Both the position numbers and the translations under genes were made by a program. From the NCBI RefSeq assembly GCF_000485595.1, contig NW_014577375.1, positions 74,168 through 134,324 on the forward strand: a DNA stretch of 60,157 nucleotides, read 5' to 3'. Below the pieces are notes generated by a model. It had not been told where the DNA came from and did no database searches. It saw nothing but the letters and a program-made list of their open reading frames with translations. Origin of the DNA: Priapulus caudatus. Lineage: Eukaryota > Priapulida > Priapulimorpha > Priapulimorphida > Priapulidae. Shown piece by piece: positions 35,108 to 48,500 of the stretch (within the stretch, counting starts at the first letter, position 1; each line of letters begins with the position of its first letter).

Positions 35108-38100
35108 GTGATTTTAGTGCATTGTTACGACGGGAAAACATATACACGTGTTTTAGACGTGTTTATAATTAAACAGCTTTCATGGCCATAAAGTGCAATG
35201 ATGCTCATAAGTTAGCCCTCAATACATATTTACTCCTATAATAATATTTTTGTATGAATTATAATTAACATCCAGACCTACACACAAGTATACACACTAC
35301 TTAAATGCAATAAAGGCAAACGAATAATTTGTGTGTATGACAGTCATTTTAATAGTGTACACGTGAAATTGACAATACACTGCTGCTTACACATTACACT
35401 ACTTTACACTCCATATCTGTGTAGTCTTTAAAATCAGTTACAGACTTAATAATGAACATCCTGTACCACAGCAATGCTTGAACTGGTTGGAAAATAGGTT
35501 GGTTACTTATGGAAGTTATAGACTAATTGCAATATGCTACCTATATCACATGTACATATACTGTAGCAGAAGCACTGTAATACATCATTAACACATAAAG
35601 AAAATTTTCAGAGGATTTGTACGTTTAATTTCAACACTTATTCCAATAATAATGCACATGTGCCTTTTCAAAAAGATTAGGGTGGGTGCTAGCCATGAAT
35701 ATCATCATATTCAATTGAATGGATTATTATAAATTAAACAAGTTGCAAAATTAGACCAGTACAATTGAACAAATACATTACATGAAAACAAGTACGATAA
35801 TTTGTATGTATACCAATTGTAAAGTAATGTGTAGTTTCAGGACTAATTATTCCTTCTTGTATATTCATGTTAATAAGCTGTACTTTTTCGATTTTGTATG
35901 ACTGAAAACTTGTTATAAACAAATGACCTGTAATTATATTATACACATTTATATTTTCCATATATGCTTTCATTTTAGTAGTTTATCATAATCAAATCAA
36001 CTTCTGTTAGTGAAACTATGTATCAACAAGAGCACACCTATGTTTTATGTGCTTTTATATCATACATCAAAGTGGGCAAGTACTTCCATGTAAAACGCTC
36101 GTGTACAGATACTCCAGCGATCTGGTACTATAGTAGTATCATCTGCAACATAGTACAGTAATATGTGCCTTTTTGTGTTCATGAAAATTTTAGTATTTTC
36201 TCGTCATTAACAGTGTCTCATATATATTATATAAGTGAGAATACTGACGAGATTTGTGGATTATATAGTCACCTGCCTAATAATCAGTATACAGTTAAAA
36301 TGTAAATATGTAGCTCACAGTATATATAAGCCAAAACAAATACGGGAGAAATATTAGAATGCTAATCTAAACACATGGCTAATTGTCCACAGTGGCTAAC
36401 AGATCCGCCATGAAACTGGTTTTATATAAAATGTTATTTACTTCTATGCTACTTGTATGTTGTGTTATGATGTTATCAAAGAAAGTTACATTAGCAGATG
36501 TAAAAGTGACCAACCGGCACCATACATAGTTCACCACCTCAACGTCACCGCATCTGTCATTCATTGATTATAGGATTTGTCCATTATTTCCTAGGAAAAT
36601 GCTCTGTAATGCCACGTCAAGTTGTAGCCAAAGAGATTGGTTGACAAGTCATGCATATCTGCATACCAGTAGAAATATCAACATTTTTTGCATGAATATA
36701 GCAGGATTCAGTCTTCCTGATTTTTTCCTAACAGATTTTTTGTTTACCTTTCGTCTGCTTCAGCCTTCATCTGTACACCTGTTGACGTGGTTAAACGTCT
36801 AAAATCATACTTCGTTTTTTTTGCACTCACATCTGAAATGTACATCCCAAGTAGAAGTTACCAATAAGTCATGTAAGTGAATTTGCCCAACACAACCATG
36901 TACATATTCTACCAATCCAGCAGATTTCATTAATAGAATGATAAAACTGTAGTCTGAATACAAGTAGGGCTCCTCTAGATAGACATTTCTTGCTTACCAC
37001 TATATTATGAAAATGAAGTGCTTTCTGCTTGGTCAGCTAATCAAAGGCGATGAACATATAAGCTTTGTACACGCATACTTAAAACGTTCAGTAGTTATAT
37101 GTTTTGCCAATTGCAATCACTGCTTTTAGAAAAAACAATATTAAGCATAAAATTACTAATTTACCTGCATTGTTTCAAAATTACTATGCACAGTCAGTCA
37201 GGGGCAAATATATTTGTATTGGTGTCAATGCAGTGGGGATTTCATTTGTTTGTTGTTTACACTTAGATGGTTGTGCAAAATTTAATAACGAATACAATGA
37301 ATAGAAAGCTTGTTTTTTTGCCTTCGACTTGCTGCTACAGCAGCTTTGGTCAATCACGTGCATGAACTCGAACATCTAAACTGAATAATATCCACTTGCT
37401 ATGTGTAGCAAACTTGCTGCTTGCTATTTAGTTGGACACATTCCTATAATATAGTTGCCGATATCTCGAAAGGTACCTTCAATAATTTCCAAGTAAGAAA
37501 CCTGTCTTACGTGAAACACTAATTATTGGTAGTAGAAATAAATGTTAGACATCAGGAAGCCTTTGTGTAACGTATACATTACCACAACTGCATACGTACT
37601 GGGTGACCATCTGACAATCTGACCGGGTGACCATATGTGCAAGGCAGTGAAGATAGCACTCAACTCACCTCGGCCGATTCTGTCACGACACCGAACCTCG
37701 GGTGTTTCACATATAGGCTGATATGCATCTATGCCTTGCATTACAATTCGACCACGTTACCAATATAAATATTTTTCTCGAGTACTATTATTGACAGAAT
37801 CACTGCAAACCGTATAGAACTTGATATCATCATTTACAATCTTACCGATGTTGTGCCTCGAGTATTGGCTGGTGTAATTTTTCATGCATTATATGGGTCC
37901 AGCATGACTAATACACATATTTCTAGCTTATAGCAACCTGTACATGTGCTATACAGCAAGTAAGCAGTAATGGAAGGTAAGCTGCAACTGTAGATATAGA
38001 ATCGGCCTGAGGCATGCTGAGTACAAGGATACGTGTATACATATACTATAACAGTCATTTTATCCCATCGATAAGTGGCTAAACAAAAATATCGACTTCT

Positions 38101-39416
38101 CCCACTACACACATAGACATCCTATCTTAAAGAATGACAACAAGTGCAAATTTAATGTAAACACCAAGTGCTTACTTTTAAGCTTGCACATGCATCTGGT
38201 ACTGGCTCTTACTGACATTTACACGTATTTACAGTCAGCCGAAAGTCTATTACGTGTACAAGTAAAAACTGTTGAAGTACATAGTACCATTTCATGTCCA
38301 AAATATTGGGCTCTGCAGTTCGAAACATCGATCTTAGGCTAACTTTCATATAGATAAGGAAAGCAAAAAATAAACACGTGGCAACCTACAGAGGTAAACA
38401 GACAATAACCAGTGGGCAACACCTCTGCACATGCATAGACAAGACAATGCATAGACATTAATATATCTGACACATTATAAATAAATTCCATATTGAGAAT
38501 GTAATATGGAAGATCTTACTGACAGAAAAATGACACACACGACTGGTTATACACTGCTTTAATGGAAGTATAGCTATGTAAGGAATGATGTTCTTTACAA
38601 ACATGAACAGAATTTATATCAGGTACCATTTCAAAAGCTGTTTCCAATTGCACATCTGGGTGCTATACTTCTAGTCTCCTCTCATAACGTGATTGCATGA
38701 TCTTCAATCCCTACCTACAGCAACAAAAGCTGAAACCTGTTGCATTACGAAGTCAATGCACTCAGAATTGTAGATTCACTCTTGCTATGCAGAATCTCAA
38801 GGTTATGGGATAAAATAATAGAGATTGTCACAATGTAGCCCAAAAACTTCAAAAAGTCTAACCGAAGATTAAAAGTGAGCGATCTTACAATGACATAATT
38901 ACTGTCACTGCACAAGGCAGAATAAGGAGCACCGACTAACAGGAATGTTTGTCACAGCTGCAAGTAAACCCACCATACTAGCCCAAATTTATAGTTGCCT
39001 GTATGTCATCTATCCCCCCCACCCACAACATAAATTCTCTTACATACCCTGTTTACGTAGAATGCATGTATGTGTGTAGTCTAATCATAGGAATTTGGCT
39101 TGGCTCCATGAAATAGTGAACACAAATTGTATGGACGTCTAGTCTGTACATGTATACTAAATTTTCTTAGACTCGGAACAACAGCAGTGCATTAAGATCT
39201 ATGCTTAGGCGTCCCTGGCTGTCACGTTTACCAACGCAGGTGCTTCTGTTTACTGGGGCAAAAGGTTTCATTGACCTTGTCAACTGTTAGACCCTTGAAA
39301 TATGAAGTGAGCTCCTGAACGAGTGAGAGCGACCACGGCCGGGACGGCGTTTCACCGACCCAGCGCAGATAATAAGTGAAACGAAGCAATTGCTACCGAG
39401 ACGACGGCTTACTGCG
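35108..39416. other. Intergenic between convergent PEX11G and RANBP3
   Basis: AT-rich, with little repetition compared with the rest of the window. No exon, RNA gene or clear transposon was recognised. Parts near each end are probably 3' UTRs. Confidence 0.5.
35309..35314 (+). terminator. Candidate polyadenylation signal for PEX11G
   Basis: AATAAA about 200 bp after the PEX11G stop on the same strand. It is the first clear hexamer downstream. Confidence 0.45.
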
Positions 39417-39595
39417 TCATTCTGGACACGGGTCGCCGACCGATTGACCCTCAGTACTGCCCTCTGGTGATGCGACTGATGACGGTTGTGCCGACTTTTC
39501 GGGCGTCATGCAGGACGAGTCACTCCTAGGGGGCGACGACGGGACTGACGTGGATGGCACAGTGAGACGCCCAGATGGCAGGCTGTCGTTTGACA
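39417..39595 (-). CDS. RANBP3: RANBP3 terminal exon
   Basis: After TTGAACTTGCAG, 59 codons follow, rich in Ser and Pro (VSNDSLPSGRLTVPSTSVPS at the start), then TGA. The first base of the Val codon comes from the upstream exon G|GTGAGG. No homology is expected in this variable tail; support is the phase match and acceptor. Confidence 0.75.
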
Positions 39596-42500
39596 CTGCA
39601 AGTTCAAAATACGCAAGTCTGGCATTAGCCCACAAATAACGACTGTGACCGCCACGAATGAAGAATAGATTTAACTAGATCCATAGATTCCTAGATCAAT
39701 ACTGCTAAGAATTGCGCAAGTGCATTGCACCGATCATCGGTCAGAAAGGATGTGTGCCTCCATGCATGTGGTGACCTGCATTACCTGCCGGCGTGTGTAA
39801 TCTGTGTGCATGCATGGTCTGTGTGCAAGCGTGGTCTGTGTGAGTGCAACCAGAGTGAGTGTATTCTGTGTGCATGCGTGCGTGTGTGCGTAATCTGTGT
39901 GCATGCGAGACATGTGTTCGTGTGATCTGTGTGCATGTGTGGTCTGTGTGCATGCACGGTCTGTTTGAGTGTGACCAGTGTGAGTGTATTCTGTGTGCAT
40001 GCGTGCGTGCGTGGTCTGCATGCGTGCGTGGTCTGCGTGCGTGCGTGGTCTGCGTGCGTGCGTGGTCTGCATGCGTGCGTGGTCTGCGTGCGTGCGTGGT
40101 CTGCGTGCGTGCGTGGTCTGCGTGCGTGCGTGGTCTGCGTGCGTGCGTGGTCTGCGTGCTTGCGTGGTCTGTGTGCACGTGATCTGCGTGCGTGCGTGGT
40201 CTACGTGCGTGCGTGGTCTGCGTGCGTGCGTGGTCTGCATGCATGCGTGATCTGCGTGCGTGCGTGGTCTGTGTGCACGTGATCTGCGTGCGTGCGTGGT
40301 CTGCGAGCATGCGTGATCTGTGTGCATGCGTGGTCTGCGTGCGTGCGTGGTCTGTGTGCACGTGATCTGCGTGCCCTGTGAGCACGTGATCTGCGTGCAT
40401 GCGTGCCCTGTGTGCACGTGATCTGCGTGCGTGCGTGATCTGCGTGCATGCGTGCGTGCGTGGTCTGCGTGCACGTGATCTGCGTGCGTGCGTGGTCTGC
40501 GTGCGTGCATGCGTGGTCTGCGTGCGTGCGTGATCTGCGTGCGTGCGTGGTCTGCGTGCATGCGTGCCCTGTGTGCACGTGATCTGCATGCATGCGTGAT
40601 CTGTGTGCACGTGATCTGCGTGCATGCGTGGTCTGCGTGCGTGCGTGGTCTGCGTGCATGCGTGCCCTGTGTGCACGTGATCTGTGTGCATGTGTGCCCT
40701 GTGTGCATGTGTGCCCTGTGTGCACGTGATCTGCGTGCGTGCGTGGTCTGCGTGCATGCGTGCCCTGTGTGCACGTGATCTGCATGCATGCGTGCCCTGT
40801 GTGCACGTGATCTGCATGCATGCGTGCCCTGTGAGCACGTGATCTGCGTGCATGCGTGGTTTGTGTAAACGTGACCTGTGTGTGCGTGATCTGCGTGAGT
40901 GTGACCTGTAGCTGCGTGCGTATGTCACCCATGCACGCACGACTGGGGTAGTAAGAGTGGGTGCGAGCAATCTCTCCGTGTGTGCGTGCGCTGCACCGAC
41001 AGCAGACTAGACAACAATCAGCGCGACGCCTCACCCTCCGTCTCCGTGTCGGGAAGGCTGCTGTTCGACTCCTCGTGCGCGTCCGTCGTCGGCGTGAGGC
41101 TCAGCGAGTCGGCTCTCCCCGGCGAATCGACCGCCTTCGACTTCTTGCTGGCCGACGCGAGCGCATCGGTGTCGCGTGACTCCACACTCTTGCTGTCGAC
41201 ATCGTCGTGCGTGCGCTTCGTGTCGCGCCGTGTCTGCTCGCGGATCTTCAGCGACTGGATGCGCCACTCGATCGCGTTGAACAGCTGCTCGGCGTCCTTC
41301 AGGTTAACCTTGGGGGGGAGGGAACGAAGGTTCACTCGCAGCAAGTGGCATTGGCGACGTTAGGCATTGATCACCGTTAATTAGCTAAGTGATTATTCCT
41401 AAAATGTACTTGGTATTAGGCATTGATTGATTTAGTTTTCATAATGACAATTTTATGTATATGTATATCAAGAGTACATAATAGAGAAGAGTATGACACC
41501 GTTTTAACAGCGTTTTGCATAGTTTTCAACTTGTAAATATTCTATCAATATTCTTCAAACTTTTCCTTGTTTTCGTCTATGATTCTCCCTTAATCATATG
41601 ACCCCACCAATTTACCTGAAAATCGGATGTGTTCTTCAAAAAAGTTCTTTGAATACGACACAGTTTCACACAGTTTTCAGAAATGGTCGCATCTGTTCAG
41701 CCATAGTTTATTATTGGATTAGTGTCCTATTGACTATGACGGAACCCTGGGGGCTGCTGGGGAGATTAGGCATCGAATTGTATTCAGCGTGTAGCGTTTC
41801 CAGCGTGCTAAAAATAAATGTGTGCTCGCGGCAAGCTAGCAGCTGATTTTAGCTGTGTTGCCATCGTATTCCTGATGATAAGGAAGCGAAACAAGTGCTG
41901 TTACTGTGCTTACCTAATATCCACAACAGCCCCCAGCGTCCCGTAGTTACAACCTGGTGCTGCCGCCGCTATATCAAGTTTGGCCGCGGAGATGCAAAAG
42001 TTTGTGAAAACTGTGTGAAACCGTGTCGTATTTAAAGAACTTTTTTGAAGAACACATACGATTTTCAGGTAAATTGGTGGTGTCATATGATTAAGGGAGA
42101 ATCATAGACGAAAACAAGGTAAAGTTTGAATATATTTATTCACATTGATAGAATATTTACAAGTTGAAAACTATGCAAAACGCTGTTAAAACGGTGTCAT
42201 ACTCTTCTCTATTATGTACTCTTGATGTATATATATATAAAGAATTACACATATATATACATATATATATATATATATTTATATACAGATATTATAATCA
42301 TAAATATGTTTGGAATTTTTTTAATATATAAATAATGAGGTGACAGCCGATTGGTGCCCAGACACATCTGGCCAACATACAGCCGGAGACATTTTAACTA
42401 TCATCTGCTTGATAAATCAATATAATAAATACCACGACAATTATCAATCCAAATACTCCTTTTCAAATATTGTGCTATAGTAGTTATCCTGAGAATGCAT

Positions 42501-45500
42501 GATTTTAACCTTTTCTCACATTGTAATACCTGCTTAAAAATCAAAAGCAGAATGACAGGTTAATCGCATGTTGTTGCAAAAACCACACGATCAATTCTTA
42601 CCAGGATTTGATAGATCCTTGGATCTCCATTTTCTACGGCTGTGACACGCACGCTCTTCTTGCTTGCCTTCTCCACCATCATGCCCGACCATATTTTTGT
42701 GTTTAATATCACGCGCAGGCTACCATGCGAACGCATCACTGAAACACGAACAGTACAACGTAATGCATGCTGAGGCAAAGATGAAATCACACTAAACGAT
42801 CCATGCCACAGTTATCCCAGCGATGTTGCAGCGTACCCAGATAAGTAAAGCCAGATTTACCTGGGGTGGTAATAATCTATACTGGTAAGAATCGGTACCA
42901 TGAACAGGAACAGGTGTATATAACAAAAATCGATAGTTTTGCGAACCTAATCGAGATTGGAAATCACCCTCCTCCAATCCCTGCATGTCGTTGAGTCGCA
43001 GCAGGCCAGCTCCTTTTTCCAACCAGTTCTTTGTGTCGTGCTCGAATCTAAACAGCTTACCGTGAATCTGAAAATTTCCACCAATTATCGCACGTCCATT
43101 AACAAGCAGACACGCCAATAGAATCACACCTAAGTCGATTAACAGTTACGAGACAGACGGCACATTAACTAGTCATCCAAATCCGTATTTTAGGAACTTG
43201 GCAAAATAAAACTTTGTCAAATTTAGAAATTGTAAAATGCAAATTAAAAATCATAGCTCAGGACATACCTGTAAAACGTTGGACTCGTTTTCTTCACCAG
43301 TTATGACAGTCACCTCGTTAAAGTGACGTTTAGACTGCCTGGCTTCATACTCCTGGGCTGACTCCGCCAGTGTTTTTGGACTTCGCGAACCTGCCGCTGC
43401 AAGAAAAAAAATTTGATAAGAAAAAAAAGATTTCAATTGTTATTAAGTCGAGTTAGGAACAATTAATTTGAATTATGCAACGACTTCCTCGAGAAGCTTA
43501 AAACGAAAGATTGGATTCGCTCGGTGGCATTTCCCAAATAGAGATACACGCTATACCATGCTTTCCTGGACTATCTTCCTCGGATTCCTCCTTTTCATCC
43601 TCATCCTGTTCTTCTTCCTTGTCTTTCTCCTCGCTCGAATCCTCTTGTGGAGCATTCTAAATATTAAATACAAAAGAGAATTAAATGGGAAACATGTACC
43701 CATAGTTTCATTAGTAACAATGACGAGTTGATTTCCAGGACTCATAACATGGATTTATACATTATGCATGAATGATATCATATAATGGGATTCTATAATT
43801 GCAACTGGAAGACTGGGTCATCTGAGAGATATGATATTAAATTAATCTGGCTCTTTACCACTCTGAGATTATAAACTACAAGCACAACCATTCACTCTGT
43901 AATAAGATCAGCACTCGTTATATAGAGTAGGATGAAAACATTTATCACTTACTACCACACGCTCAGTCATGTTTTGCCCAAACACAAACGCACTCTCGGA
44001 CTTTACTTCTGGTGGACTAAATTGAAAAATACAACTATGTTTTACTCACAAACATATACCAGCAATTGCACATAACAGAGTATATCTTACAATGAAATGT
44101 TAATTAATCAGGCTAACATTAGCTTACTAAACAAACGTCCTTTTCTTGCAACGTTAGGGCACTCGTTAATCTGGGATTAATATCAACATCATTCAACTTA
44201 CTACCCTCATGAGCCTGAGCCACCACTAACCCTTCTTTCCACAATAATTTAAATCTAAATCACTACCTGGTGCAGAACTACACTACGATATGACATGTAT
44301 GAACTGACGTTCTAAAGCATTCCTCACATGCATTGTTTAATCTGCAACTGTTTCTGAAGCGATGTCATTATAACTTCAGCATACCTGCTACTGCTTGCAA
44401 CTGGCTGGCTAAACTGGAGGAAGTAGTTATTTGCAGAAGTTACAGGAACATGCCTATCAGATGTGTTTGTGTCGCTAGCCTGCAGGGCAGTACCATCCTT
44501 TTCAACCCTCGAGCAGGCTTTTTCCAGAGGAGGAGTCTTTTCCAGGTTCTCTGGGGAATGCTCCCTATTTTCCTTGTTACCAGCACCTACAACATGAACA
44601 CATGCTTGAAAGTGCACCAACTATCATGTCAAAAAGAAGATCATTGCACTCTGATACACACAAAATTCTGCATAGCAATAGAACTCATCTAAATGCTAGG
44701 GTTTTTTTCTGCTGCTACTATTGCTACGAATACTGCTCCTTTCAAATTTCTGAATATGAACTCAATTAGTGAACCATTCACACTTGGGCTGTGACACACA
44801 CACTTCCAATTTTGCTATTCTGAAAGCTTCAACTGGCAATGTCATCCCAGCCTATTACGTTATAAATGCTACAAATGTAATAGAGAAAACTGCAATCGAA
44901 AAACAATGACAGAACAGATGTCATTTTTCATGCACGGAAAGCTACATGTAACATGTATGAGATCCATGCAATATGGGGATTGAGACTGGCTACCCCTTAA
45001 AGTGATTACGTCACCGTAAATAGTAAAAATAAAAGAAATATTCCCACTTTTTCACAAAACAGAAGTAATTTTGTACACTTTTTATGGTTAAGTTGCTGCA
45101 TTATACTTCTTATTTTACTATATTGTTCGATGTGAACATACACTCGTGACTCATACATAGCCCATAGCAAGCAATTAATGTCAGGAACACTAGTATCAAA
45201 TCGTCCAGGTTTTTTGGATTTTTAACTATTGAGAAACAATCTTATCAGGTAAAAATTTGACGATACGTTTAGTCCCATTAGTTCTTACTTTTAATGTAAA
45301 AAAATGGCAACAAAAATTTTACAAATTTTACCATAGAAAATTTGTGACGTAGTCAATTTAAGATGACTACCAAAAACATAAGATGAGCTAAAATGGAGAA
45401 TCACTAAGAAAACTAACCTTTCTTCTGCGAATTTATCATCGCTGTCTGCGCACTGAGAGCCGATGGCCTCAGTAAACATTTGCCCATCGCTGTAACGGGA

Positions 45501-48500
45501 AAGCTCGTCTGCCCGCCGAATCCACCGAATGCAGGCGGCAAGTGGGGCTTTGCCTCGGTAAAGTTAGAATTCGATGACGAGTCGGGTAGACTTGGTCCCG
45601 GTTTCGACATCTCCACTTTAACTCGGCCTGCGGGTGAAGTCACAAAGCGCCCGTGATGAGTTGCTCACATGCATATTCTTATACCAGTGCGCGAAATTAG
45701 TGCTATTTTGCCGGCGGCTGCAGGTTCAACCCCCTAAACCGCCGGTTCAACCCCCCATATAATCAGTCCATTTGGCCTATTCAAAATTTTGCCTATTTTG
45801 CCTTTATATCAACAATATTTACCAATTTCCTGACTAGTTTTTACTTAGCGACTACTAAGAAGTAAATCATGTTCCAGCAATTCCTGTCAAACAAGTAGAA
45901 TTCCACTGGTAGCAATGGAATACTGAAATTCTATGAGTATGCCTATAATAAACACAAAGCTAATACTTTTATTAATAATGGAATAAACTGAACAAAATTA
46001 AGGGCCTGTTGAAACTTGTAAGGGCCTGTTCAATTTATCTAATGGCATGTTTAAAATTTTTGGTGGGCCTGTTTACATTTTGGCTAATTTCATGCCCTGT
46101 TATGCCATATGCATAACAACATAGCATCCGGTTTCCCAGTGCTAGAAATAGCAGCCTGTCCCCCAGCCAGGACTGCCGACTTTTGAACAGGACTCGCTAA
46201 TCGTTGTGGATTTTACTATCGGTTAAAATAGTAGAAATCAAGATTTTCGAAATCGGAACTGGCTTGGGTATTCATTTTTTGTTCTCAAAAAGTAGCTTCC
46301 CACATAGGAAGTCGAGTGCCAGCTATCCAACACTGGTTTTGTTCGGTTTGCTAATAATCACTATTGATAACTAATTCGTTTTGAAATGAAAGTGTCAATG
46401 ACACTGTAGCTCACCACAAAAAAGGACACAAATGAGTGAGTAAGAAGAAGTCAGTTTTAATTGAGCAACCATCGACGTACATTATAGAAACGATTGCCAT
46501 CTGTATTTCGCAATAATAATTTATAAACCAAAATGAAACACAATTTGTGACTGTAGATGGCGCTATACCCGCTTTGTAGCGATGGCGTTTGAAATAAATA
46601 GGTTATGCTGCGTTCCGACATGTTTTGTAAAACTTTACTCTAATATAGATGTTTTATCGGCAGGGTGGAGAGGAAATACCAAATTTGCATTAAAGATAGT
46701 CAATGAAATCTTGTAAAACGAACCAGACGAGTGTGACACCACAGACTGTTTGTGACTATATAATATGCTATATAATTGCCAAACCCTACCTAATTTGCAT
46801 AATTTTTTTTAAATATCAAAACCCCTAGCCCTTATTCATTCACATACCAATGAAAGTGTCAATGACACTGTAGCTCACCACAAAAAAGGACACAAATGAG
46901 TGAGTAAGAAGAAGTCAGTTTTAATTGAGCAACCATCGACGTACATTATAGAAACGATTGCCATCTGTATATCGCAATAATAATTTATAAACCAAAATGA
47001 AACACAATTTGTGACCGTAGATGGCGCTATACCCGCTTTGTAGCGATGGCGTTTGAAATAAATAGGTTATGCTGCGTTCCGACATGTTTTGTAAAACTTT
47101 ACTCTAATATAGATGTTTTATCGGCAGGGTGGAGAGGAAATACCAAATTTGCATTAAAGATAGTCAATGAAATCTTGTAAAACGAACCAGACGAGTGTGA
47201 CACCACAGACTGTTTGTGACTTTATAATATGCTATATAATTGCCAAACCCTACCTAATTTGCATAATTAATTTTAAATATCAAAACCCCTAGCCCTTATT
47301 CATTCACATACCAAAAATTAGCAAAATCCGTTGAACCTGAACTGACTAATGGCAATTCCCATTTTTGCCAAAAAATTGCCGTGGCTCGAAAGTACGTCGA
47401 CTGTGTGCTTCAAAATAGGACTTTTAATATGGGAGCATAGCAGTAAAAACTATACCCAATTTCAAACATGTGGGCCAAACGGTTCCTGAGTTACCGTTGA
47501 CCGAAGCGAAATGTTGACGGACGGACGGACGTACGACGACCCATGGCAATAGCTCAGCTTGACGATGTCAAGGTGAGCTAACCGGACGGACGTATGACGG
47601 ACGACGACCCATGGCAATAGCTCAGCTTGACGATGTCAAGGTGAGCTAAAAATGAGCAAAATCCGTTAAACCTGAACTGACTAATGGCAATTCCCATTTT
47701 TGCCAAAAAATTGCCATGGCTCGAAAGTACGTCGACTAGCGTGCTTCAAAATAGGATGTTTAATATGGGAGCATAACAGTAACAACTATACCCAATTTCA
47801 AACATGTGGGTCAGACGGTTCCTGAGTTATCGTTGACCGTAGCCAAATGTTGACGGACAGACGGACGGACGGACGGACGGACGACGACCCATGGCAATAG
47901 CTCAGCTTGACGATGTCAAGGTGAGCTAAATATATGGGGGTACCACACGAAGCAATATATTTGTGCACACAGACAAACCTACCTTCAACAGAGGAAAGTT
48001 TGCTGACTCTGAATGTTGGTGGTGCAATGATTGGCTTTGCCTCTTCTAATAAAGCATAAACAACAACAAATGTTAGTTATTGTTTCCATTTGTTTTGCCA
48101 TTCACAACTTTGTAGGAATGCATCGTCAGTGATGAATTACTCTCAAAGAATAGGAACTATAAAGTAAGCACTAACTAAAATCAACTATGGTATCAGAAGT
48201 GAACAAAAACAAATAACAAATCGTTTTTTATTCACTCCTGATCGACATCATTACAGATACAAAATTTAACTAGGCACATAACTGTTGAAATTACCCCATT
48301 CTCATTACCTGTGTCTCAACACAAGTAGAGCATGTAATAGAGTAGCCACTAGATTGTGATTTTCTTACTTACCTTCACCAGATAATGAATCACAACTGGA
48401 ATCTCCGTGACCTGACGACTTCTGTGATTTCACTGCAAACGGATTCTGTGTTCCTACAGCATCACATACAATAATGTCATCAGCAAGCTCTGCTTGGCAC

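Noticed and set aside
39734-40970. Open frames of up to 409 codons rich in His, Thr, Ala and Arg on the minus strand, with open frames on the plus strand too
   Set aside because: They are translations of a 17-bp repeat lacking stops; several frames are open on both strands with a 17-residue period. The region is an intron between two phase-matched RANBP3 exons.
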